DNA of 64,000 nt from Chondrus crispus (Eukaryota; Rhodophyta; Florideophyceae; Gigartinales; Gigartinaceae). The position numbers and the translations under genes were made by a program. Shown here in pieces: positions 54,743 through 64,000 of the stretch; positions within the stretch are counted from its first letter, which is position 1, and each line of letters opens with the position of its first letter. Where the stretch lies: NCBI RefSeq assembly GCF_000350225.1, contig NW_005179133.1:62001-126000 (forward strand), in the 5' to 3' direction. Under the pieces are notes generated by a model, which was not told where the DNA came from, did not search any database, and worked only from the letters and a program-made list of their open reading frames with translations.

Positions 54743-56006
54743 TAATGGTAGGTTCGGAGGGGCAAGGGAAAGAAGGAGGGCAGGTTGATGTGTGTGAGTG
54801 AAGGAGTTGGTGCCGAGGTTTACTTTGAAGCCGTTTTCCTGCAATACTTATACACTTCGAGTGCTACACTATCGCTCTACTCCGACTCCCAGTAAACCAT
54901 ACTCTACTATGCGCGACCAAGCGCGGTCCTCTTGTGGCCCGACCATACTGTTCGATTTCCACCTTACGAATTGATTCGTAACTATTAGCTCACAACTATT
55001 TCTACACATTTCAAATGACTGTAAACCATGGCCCTATGCATGCAACTGTTTCACACCTTACTAATCTGCATCCAGTCATGCCAGACTTCATTGTTGTGCA
55101 ACGAACAACTTGGCACTTGTCTATTTCCAACAACGCAAACGTCTTTCATATCACAATCGCCATACGTATCCTTGTTTCTCACCTTACTAATTTCGCCAAG
55201 CACTATCAGATAATTATGGCAAGTTATAACAATGTGCATCCAGACTTTCTACACAACTCACATGAGAATACATGTAAATCACACGAGTACTGTCATGAAC
55301 TTGCATCCAACGGCGCACCATGACGAGAGCACAGTGCAACGGCGCGTGCTCACGCAAGACTCGCATACAGCGTGACGCATACACAGAATAATCGCACAAC
55401 TGTATTCCTCTCGCAAGAAGTACTTGTTGTACTTCTGATTCACATGTACTGTACTCGGACACGCGCAGGATCGCAAACAGTCTGACACTGTAGAACTGTA
55501 AACCCTCATGTGCATACACCTGGATGCATGTACATGTGTACGTACACGAATCCACCTGGCGACGTGTACATGTGTACACGGCATACATGTGTCCCGCCCA
55601 GGGGCCCCATGCAATTACCCATTACAACCATGGCAAACCACTTGAAACCCCCAAAACAACGTAATTATGGCATATACAGGCCATTTAAAGTACATCACAA
55701 GGCCAATGACGCACACGTGGACAACGCTCGACCAATAGATTTGCAGCATTAGACCTGAGGGCCAATAGAATTGCATTATTTCCTGTGTAGTCTATAGTGC
55801 TACGGGCCAAGGTTCCCCTTGGCAAAACTATGCAAATTTGCATGACCCTCCGAGAGGCCACTTTCGTCCCCGGAACCCCAAAATCTGGGATTTTACACGT
55901 GTCATGTCGTGATATGGGTAAGAGCGCCCGGACCGTGCAGTCATGTACACGTGTCACTCGATTTTGACCTTTTCAGATAACAGCATGTGGTCGCACATTT
56001 TCAATA
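54743..56006 (-). repeat. 5' LTR of B-2, diverged B-type LTR
   Basis: 1264 bp, same sense ends TATTGAAAATG and CCTACCATTA. The right edge meets GACGTGACTCG of B-3 integrase sequence, which fixes the LTR start independently of the polypurine tract. Confidence 0.88.
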
Positions 56007-57065
56007 GACGTGACTCGATTTCGAACGTACACTGCATTGGCAAGTGCTTCTGCCCAGAACCCCTTTGTAACTTTCTTGTGCGCTAGCATGGAGCGCACCA
56101 AGTTTACCAAAGTTCTGTTCAGTCGCTCGGCGACGCCATTTTGCTCCGGTGTGTACGCGGTCGTCATTTGATGCTGAGTACCATTTGCAATCCGAAAAGA
56201 CTTAAACTCCGTGGACAGATACTCACCACCTCCATCGGTGCGAAGCACTTTTGATCTTGCGACCAGTGTGAGTCTGAGCAAGTTGTGCAAACATTTTGTA
56301 TCGTTCAAATGCTTCTGATTTATGGTGCATAGGGTACACTACTGACCAGTTTGAGTGATCATCTATGAAGGTAACGAAGTACTTGGCACCACCAATGGAC
56401 TGCACCTCTAAGGGGCCACAAACATCACAGTGAACTAAGTCTAGACAGAAGTATGCCCGCCTCGAGGACCGCTCTTTTGGGATCACAGATCGAGTGGCTT
56501 TGCCGTAGACGCACGCAGAACGGTTTTCAGAGATGCAATCATTGTCAGTATTGTTGATTTTGTTAGCCTCATTACCAAGTAGTTTGACTCCACTTACCAC
56601 ATTGTCACGAATCATCGAAGCAATACCTTGAGAATGCACATGTGCATAGCGCTCATGCCACGTTTGCAGGGTGGCAGCATGTGCAGATCCGATGTCACTG
56701 ACGATGTCGAGAACGTAAAGTTCTCCAACCAATGTAGCAGTCGCCATTACAGTTGAGCCTCGTCTGACCATGCATTTTCCATTTTCGAACCCAACTTTTA
56801 GTCCAAGTTCAGTCATTCGACTGACAGAGAGCAGAGAGAACGCAAAGTCCGGAACGTGCAATACATCCGTCAACTTGCACGGTTCGATGCGGCCATTCAC
56901 ATTTAACTTCACGTGAACGTCACCACGGCCGGCAACATTTGCACTAGCCTTGGTTCCCATCTGAACAGAGGCGAATTCAAGTGGCTCATACGTTGCAAGC
57001 AAAGATCGGTCATATGTAATATGAGCTGTACAAGCTGAATCTACGACCCACGAAGAGGACATCTC
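56007..57065 (-). mobile_element. Family B copia fragment B-3 (protease to integrase)
   Basis: Only the protease, pre-integrase and integrase core regions remain (about 57062-56007), with about two breaks. The left edge is B-2's 5' LTR and the right edge is B-4's 3' LTR, so it is the older host of both insertions. Confidence 0.9.
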
Positions 57066-58316
57066 TAATGGTAGGTTCGAAGGGGCAAGGGAAAGAAGGA
57101 GGGCAGGTTGATGTGTGTGAGTGAAGGAGTTGGTGCCGAGGTTTACATGGAGCCGTCTTTTGGCGATACTTATACACTTTGAGTGTTACATTATCCCATT
57201 ACTTTGCCACCTGGTAAACCGTACTCACCATATGGGCGACCAAGCGCGGTCCTCTTCTGGCCCGACCATACTGTTCTATTTCCACCTTACGAATTGACTA
57301 TTGACTATCAGTGCACAACAGTTTCTAGACATTTCGAGTGACTGTAAACCATGGCCCTATGCATGCAATCGTTTCACACTTTACTAATCTTCATCCAGAC
57401 ATGACAGAATATATTCTTGCACAATGAACAACTTGGCATCTCTCTATTTCCAACAACGCAAAGTCATGTCATATCTCAGTCCCCATACATGCCCTTGTTT
57501 CGTACCTTACTAATTTCGGTACACACTGCCAGACAACTATCACGGATAGCAACAATGTGCATCCAGACTTTCTACACATCTCACGTGATATCCGATGTGA
57601 ATCACACGAGTACTGTCATCAACTTGCATCCAACGGCGCACCATAACGAGAGCACAGTACAACGTCGCATGCTGACGAGAGTGTAGTACAACGGCGCATG
57701 CTGATGCAAGGGTCGCATACAGCGTGACGCGTACACTGAATACTCACGTAAGTACATGTCTCTTGCGAAGAATACTTGTTGTACTTTTAATTCACATGTA
57801 CTGTGCTCGGACACGCGCCGGACCGTATGTAGGCGACGTGTACAAGTGTACGTACACGCAGTAACCTGGCGATGTGTACATGTGTACATCGCACACAAGT
57901 GTCCAGCGCCAAGGGCACACGTAATTACCCATTTCAACCATGGTGAACAACTTGAAACCCCCGAAATGATGTAATTAAAACGTATACCGATCATTCAAGA
58001 TATATCACCAGCATGACTGCATATAAGTGGACAATAACAGACCAATAGAATTGCAGCATTCGAACCGACACCCAATAGATTTGCAGTATTGCCTGTGTAG
58101 CCCTATAACGGTTCGGGCCAAATGCAATTTTTCGGCATTTATGAAAATTTGCATAACCCTCCAAAAGTCCACTTTCGTCCCCAGAACCTCAAAATCTGAG
58201 AATTTACACGTGTCATGTGATTATATGGGGTGAGGGTCCGGACCGTCGAGTCATGTACACGTGTCGCTCGATTTTGCACTTTCCAGATAACAGCATGTGG
58301 TCGCACATTTTCAATA
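57066..58316 (-). repeat. 3' LTR of B-4
   Basis: 1251 bp. The left edge joins B-3 at ACATCTC, which in intact family members continues CATGTCG, so the LTR end CCTACCATTA is fixed by this junction. Confidence 0.9.
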
Positions 58317-58327
58317 CCTCCCCTCGA

Positions 58328-61300
58328 TCACATGCTTTGGGCAGTTTTGCACTCGGAAAGCCCAACCATGCTCACGAACTTTTCAAACAGCACGCGACCA
58401 AGTGGTTTGGTCAGCATATCGGCTGGCATTTCTGTTGTCGGACAATGGTACAATGTGACCAGTTTTCGCTGCACGGCATCTCGAACAAAATGATACGTAA
58501 TATCAATGTGCTTGTTGCGACGATTTGTAGATTCGTTCTGAGCAAACGCAATCGTACCAGCGTTGTCACATCCAACGCGAATTGTTGGATCCCAATTCGC
58601 ACCAAGTACATCGGCATGGAAGCGTCGAAGCGACGCGGCCTCTTTGCATGCTTCACTGAGTGCGATGTATTCTGCCTCACAAGTAGACTTTGCAACTACT
58701 GTTCGTTTCCGAGAAGCCCAACTGATAGGCCCATCACAAAGCTTGAACACGTACCCACTCCTTGATTTTCGTGATTCAAGGCATGCACCCTAATCTGCGT
58801 CGCTATACCCATGAAGTTCCGTACCAAGATCATCTTTACCAAACACTATTCCAAGATGCTGGGACCCACGCAAGTATCTCAAAACACGTTTCACACCTGA
58901 CCAGTGCGACTCGTGAGGGTCGGCACAGTGTTGAGATAACTTTCCAATGGCAAACGCAATATCGGGGCGGGTCCCGACCATTAAGAACATTACACATCCA
59001 ATGGCCTGACGATATGGTTCAAAGCATGGGTTGTCATCAGTGCCAGTTTCTGCAACTTGCATTATGACATGTCGAGACTGTTCCATCGGAGTAACGCAAG
59101 GATTGCTTGCCAACATTTTGAACCGTTTCAGTACTGCCTGGGCATACTTCGACTGTGTGAAGATCAGGACGTGTTTAGAACGTATACGGTCGATTTCTAG
59201 ACCAATACATGTCTTCGCTTCGCCAAGGTCTTTCATATCGAATCGTTTGTTGAGTTCATTTTTCATCCATAATATGGCCTCCAAGTCACTTCCAGCTAGC
59301 AGCAGATCGTCCACGTACAACGCGATAATCATGATGATATTGCCTTGACGTCGAATGTAAAGACATGGGTCGCTGCGTGTAGTGTTGAAACCAAGTTCAG
59401 TGATCAGAAACTCATCGATCTTACTATGCCATTGGCGATGGGCTTGCTTAAGACCATAGATTGCTTTCAGAAGTTTACACACTGAATCAGGTTTGACTTT
59501 GTCGATGCATCCTTCAGGTTGCTCCATGTAGATTTCTTCGTGAAGGTTACCGTTGAGGAAGGCAGTCACCACGTCCATCTGATGCAGCTCAAGGTCAAAG
59601 TGCGCAACCAGTGCCAGCAGCAGACGGATAGTTGTGAACTTGATGACAGGGGCGAAAGTTTCAGTGTAATCGATGCCTTCTACTTGTTGAAAGCCTCGTG
59701 CCACAAGACGTCCCTTTGCAGTTTCGACCAATTTTCCGGACTCGTCAGGAAGTTGCTTCACTCCGAAAACCCACCTGGACGTCAGGATGTTCGATGCTTT
59801 AGATCTTGGAACAAGTGTCCATGTTTTGTTTTTGTGTTGTGAAGCAAGTTCTTTGTCGATGCCCTTCTGCCAGAAGCGAGCTTTTGGAGAATCCATAGCT
59901 TGCTTGTACGAGTTTGGGATTTCCGATATCACATGGGCGTGGCTAAGCAGTCCAGCAGTCACCAAAGCTGCTGCCCACCACGCCCCAGGCGTTTTGCGAA
60001 CGCGAGTGGACCGACGGAGATTAGTTGGCGGATCAATCGTTTCTTCCTCAACTACGTGTTGGTCAACTGTTTCGGTGGTTTCGTCCTCCCCTGGAGTTGG
60101 GGAGGAGTTGGAGGATTCATCAGAGTGTTGTTGATCATCCGGCGATGATGCTTCTGATACCACTGCATCATTTTCTGCAACTTCCTCATCGATGTTCAAG
60201 TTGATTGTGTCATCATCAGTTGTAGCCTCCTCGTTGGTATCCATCGGTTCACCAGATTTGCCTCCCGTGGACTCGTCAAAAGAAACATCTCTGGATACGA
60301 TCACTTTGTGCAAATCACCATCCCACAACTTGTAAGCTTTCGTATTTTCAGCATACCCCAGAAACATTGCCTCCTTTGCACGGGCGTCAAGTTTCTGGAT
60401 GTTGTGTTTTGGTAATGTATACCAACACTTTGAACCGAAAACGCGCAAATGCCCAACATTTGGCACAGATTTCATCCATAAGTGGTATGGGGTCATCTTG
60501 GGGGGAATAGCACGTGACGTGACTCGATTTCGAACGTACACTGCATTGGCAAGTGCTTCTGCCCAGAACCCCTTTGTAACTTTCTTGTGCGCTAGCATGG
60601 AGCGCACCAAGTTTACCAAAGTTCTGTTCAGTCGCTCGGCGACGCCATTTTGCTCCGGTGTGTACGCGGTCGTCATTTGATGCTGAGTACCATTTGCAAT
60701 CCGAAAAGACTTAAACTCCGTGGACAGATACTCACCACCTCCATCGGTGCGAAGCACTTTTGATCTTGCGACCAGTGTGAGTCTGAGCAAGTTGTGCAAA
60801 CATTTTGTATCGTTCAAATGCTTCTGATTTATGGTGCATAGGGTACACTACTGACCAGTTTGAGTGATCATCTATGAAGGTAACGAAGTACTTGGCACCA
60901 CCAATGGACTGCACCTCTAAGGGGCCACAAACATCACAGTGAACTAAGTCTAGACAGAAGTATGCCCGCCTCGAGGACCGCTCTTTTGGGATCACAGATC
61001 GAGTGGCTTTGCCGTAGACGCACGCAGAACATTTTTCAGAGATGCAATCATTGTCAGTATTGTTGATTTTGTTAGCCTCATTACCAAGTAGTTTGACTCC
61101 ACTTACCACATTGTCACGAATCATCGAAGCAATACCTTGAGAATGCACATGTGCATAGCGCTCATGCCACGTTTGCAGGGTGGCAGCATGTGCAGATCCG
61201 ATGTCACTGACGATGTCGAGAACGTAAAGTTCTCCAACCAATGTCGCAGTCGCCACTACAGTTGAGCCTCGTCTGACCATGCATTTTCCATTTTCGAACC

Positions 61301-62447
61301 CAACTTTTAGTCCAAGTTCAGTCATTCGACTGACAGAGAGCAGAGAGAACGCAAAGTCCGGAACGTGCAATACATCCGTCAACTTGCACGGTTCGATGCG
61401 GCCATTCACATTTAACTTCACGTGAACGTCACCACGGCCGGCAACATTTGCACTAGCCTTGGTTCCCATCTGAACAGAGGCGGATTCAAGTGGCTCATAC
61501 GTTGCAAACAGAGATCGGTCATATGTAATATGAGCTGTACAAGCTGAATCTACGAGCCCCGAAGGCAACATCTCCATGTCGTTCGTGTGCGAAGCTTTCG
61601 ACATCAGACTTGTAAAGTCGACGCTGTTTACAACCATGTCGGGATCAGGTTTATGTGTGACAAATGCAGATTGTTTCCGCTGACACATACGCGGTTTATG
61701 TCCGCTAGGAGGAGCCGGGCGACGCCCATTCAAATCCTTACCCCAGCAGCGGGTTGCCGTATGGCCTGTATGACCGCAGTTCGTGCATTTGTAATCGTTT
61801 ATGTCCCGATTGTTCGGGGCACGATTAACCAGAGCCGATGTCTGTGAGGAGCTAGACTTCATGTTTGCTCGTTGCTCTTCCTGCAGCAGACGACTTTTCA
61901 CAAAGTACAAACTGAATATCTTTTCCTCATGACCGAGAAAATCAAGTGCAACGATGAGAGCCTCGAAACGGGCAGGCAGACCGTTGAGCACTGCCATGGC
62001 CATCTCCTTGTCATCGATGTTTACGCTCATTTACTTGAGGATGGCTGCCAGCTGCTTGACACGATTGATGTATGCAAGCACCTTTTCACCGGAAAGCATC
62101 TTCACAGTGTAGAACTCACGACGTGCAGCTAGTTTGTTCAGCAGAGTGTGCCTCTCAAACACGTTCACAATAGCGTCCCACATCTCATGAGCAGTATCAA
62201 CATCACGTACATGCTCAAGATGCTCATCTGATAGGGAGAGACCAATCAGTGCTTTAGCTTTACTGTCACCTCTGATCCACTTCTTACGCTCTTCCGCGCG
62301 TTCCTCACTTGGAACTCTTCCCTCAACGATGTATTGGTCAACATCACGTAGAGCAAGCAGAAGTTGTATTTTCTGCTTCCACACGTAGAAGTTGGAGTCC
62401 GTCAGTTTGTCGATTCTGATGGATCCTCCTCCTCCTTGATCTTCCAT
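58328..62447 (-). pseudogene. gag-pol of B-4, about three breaks
   Basis: Starts MEDQGGGGSIRIDKL. The gag, CCHC knuckle, protease, integrase, RVT_2 and RNase H regions are all recognisable in order, in a few long open segments. Confidence 0.92.
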
Positions 62448-62619
62448 TTTAGTGCAAATAAACTTCAAGTATTCGAAAATCCGTTCGGGGATCCCAAGCC
62501 GTTAACCGATAGTCAACACAATGGCAAGCCCACCCGTCTAAGAAATTCGATATGATTACTGTGAAGTTGCACTAGGAGAAATTTGCGAACAGATATGTGA
62601 ATTTATTTGGAAGAAATCC

Positions 62620-63162
62620 CTAACTATTCTGTTCACAAACTACCTTTAAGTGTGCGGCACCGTTCTCGTGGCACTTCAGGTGCCCGTGAGACTCAAAGAC
62701 GCGATTGCAAGGGATACAACGCGGAGTCTCCTTAGCGTTGGCAACTTGAATGCGATGAGACCTAGACTGAATGTGGTCGTAAAAGGCCTTCGCACTATTG
62801 CCACTAACGCTGCACACTTTACAATACCGCTTATACCGCGGGCACACCTTACGATTCCTCTTGCGCTCACGCTTAAACTCTTTATCCGCGAGAACAGCCG
62901 CTTTCCGAGCAGGAAGTCGATGCGTAGTTCTCTTTATTGGTGCGGGAACAGAGCTCCGAATACGAGGAATCCTATATGGTGCGCAACTCGAGGACGGACC
63001 CGGAAGTGCGAGCCGAGGTGAAGGTTGATCCTCAGGCTCAACCACCTCAACGGATACGACCTCCGATGTCCGAACCGTTCGACCGGTGACCAGCTTCCCA
63101 GGCGCAGAGCGCACCGGTACTAATTCCAGATCTAACACAACCCCGTAAAAACAGGTATTCAC
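62620..63162 (-). CDS. Two-zinc-finger extra frame, B-4 copy
   Basis: 180 codons, almost the same as the B-1 copy. Both fingers are intact (Cys114/117, His130/136; Cys149/152, His165/171). Pro-rich residues 47-77 and a basic run near 97-105 precede them. The frame sits about 80 nt upstream of the 50-nt block and thus ahead of gag, an unusual place for an accessory gene in copia elements. No in-frame ATG. Confidence 0.6.
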   Translation of the reverse strand: MNTCFYGVVLDLELVPVRSAPGKLVTGRTVRTSEVVSVEVVEPEDQPSPRLALPGPSSSCAPYRIPRIRSSVPAPIKRTTHRLPARKAAVLADKEFKRERKRNRKVCPRYKRYCKVCSVSGNSAKAFYDHIQSRSHRIQVANAKETPRCIPCNRVFESHGHLKCHENGAAHLKVVCEQNS

Positions 63163-63572
63163 AATAAGGAATATGAAGATAATTGTCAGTAACAGATTTT
63201 GGAATTATTTCTCTTAAGAACCACCAAAACGTGCAAAGACAATCACTTAGATGTGTAGGAAATGGAAAGAAATTCAAAACTTACTTTGCATGAGAGAACG
63301 AAGAAAAACCAAATGCGAGATTGACGACGACGGCGGTAGCGGGAGCGGAAACGAAGACGAAGACCAAAGACAGAGACAGCAGCAAGAACCACAGCAAGAA
63401 CAAAAGCCAAACCAAGAACGAAGACAACGAAGACAGCGGGGGAGATGACCAAAACCAATTCACACAAGAGAGCAAGAACGACAGCAGCAGCGAAAACCAA
63501 AACGAAGAACGACGGCAAGAACGAGAGCGACAACGACAGCGAGAAGACCAGCGAAAACAACGACGAGAAACA

Positions 63573-64000
63573 AATGGTAGGTTCGGAGGGGCAAGGGAAA
63601 GAGAGAGGGCAGGTTGATGTGTGTGAGTGAAGGAGTTGGTACCGAGGTTTACTTGGAGCCGTCTTTCCGCGATACTTATACACTTTGAGTGTTACACTAT
63701 CCCATTACTTTGCCACCTGGTAAACCGTACTCACCATATGGGCGACCAAGCGCGGTCCTCTTGTGGCCCGACCATACTGTTCTATTTCCACCTTACGAAT
63801 TGACTATTGACTATCAGTGCACAACAGTTTCTAGACATTTCGAGTGACTGTAAACCATGGCCCTATGCATGCAATCGTTTCACACCTTACTAATCTGCAT
63901 CCAGACATGACAGAATATTTGTCCTTGCGCAATGAACAACTTGGCATCTCTCTATTTCCAACAACGCAAAGTCATGTCATATCTCAGTCCCCATACATGC
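63573..64000 (-). repeat. B-type LTR at the window edge, partial
   Basis: Begins AATGGTAGGTTCGGAGG as other B LTRs do on the plus strand and continues past 64000. It adjoins the B-4 leader. Confidence 0.8.

Larger units (their letters stand above)
48141..56006 (-). mobile_element. Ty1/copia element B-2, full-length layout, broken
   Basis: Minus strand. 5' LTR 54743-56006, primer-binding site 54729-54742, leader, zinc-finger frame 54236-53646, 50-nt block, gag-pol 53521-49403, polypurine tract, 3' LTR 48141-49391. Gag-pol has about four breaks. The 5' and 3' LTRs are visibly diverged (roughly 80 per cent alike by eye over long parts). So either the element is old, or the 3' LTR was exchanged with a younger copy. 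The right end sits in integrase sequence of B-3. Confidence 0.9.
57066..64000 (-). mobile_element. Ty1/copia element B-4, broken, running off the window
   Basis: Minus strand. 3' LTR 57066-58316, gag-pol 62447-58328, 50-nt block 62488-62537, zinc-finger frame 63162-62620, leader to about 63571, then a B-type LTR that continues past the edge. Gag-pol has about three breaks. Closest to B-2 in coding sequence. Confidence 0.9.

Noticed and set aside
13804-64000. Whole copia cluster as an assembly artefact
   Set aside because: Copies carry distinct substitutions and different insertion junctions, so most are real. The 2.3-kb duplications around A-5 still need long-read support.

Overview
The window is nuclear DNA of a eukaryote. 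It carries a pol III tRNA-Thr gene, an eukaryote-style Harbinger transposase, WD40 and Myb/SANT-like gene remnants, and Ty1/copia elements. Sparse intron-poor genes, moderate GC and heavy copia content would suit a red alga of the Chondrus type, but that is inference from general features. No sequence here fixes the species.

Region 1 (1-13.8 kb) is gene-poor and decayed. It holds three LTR-like copies of one small family (250-877, 8482-9125, 13372-13771), a CENP-B/pogo-type helix-turn-helix fragment with a possible transposon end (2332-3001), a PIF/Harbinger transposase with one in-frame stop (4463-5641), a WD40 fragment (6267-6619), a DnaJ-type zinc-finger fragment on the minus strand (6613-6978) with paired CCAAT boxes behind it, a Myb/SANT-like gene (9715-8258, minus) split by a solo LTR with a clean 5-bp target duplication, a tRNA-Thr(AGT) gene (10230-10302), and a 536-bp TA-flanked MITE (10828-11363).

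Region 2 (13.8-64 kb, to the edge) is a solid mosaic of Ty1/copia elements from two related families. Family A has five copies. A-1 and A-2 (minus) have short LTRs with a 36-bp minisatellite. A-3, A-4 and A-5 (plus) have 938-bp LTRs. A-2, A-4 and A-5 look whole in their gag-pol frame. Family B (minus) has 1.25-kb LTRs and is present as B-1, B-2, B-4 and several fragments, all broken in gag-pol. Elements are nested in each other and several LTRs are shared by two neighbouring bodies in tandem. Nesting gives a relative order: B-3 first, then B-2 and B-4, then the long-LTR A elements, then the short-LTR A elements.

The most interesting observations are these. Family B carries an extra frame between its leader and gag, encoding two C-x2-C-x12-H-x5-H (U1/matrin-type) zinc fingers, kept in all three copies. 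A 50-nt block is identical in all seven copies of both families, just upstream of gag. Both families have a primer-binding site matching the anticodon arm of initiator tRNA-Met, as in Drosophila copia. Different LTR types share arrays of ACACGTGT palindromes and of CCTTACTAATT-like motifs. A-5 is flanked by 2.3-kb direct copies of family B sequence.
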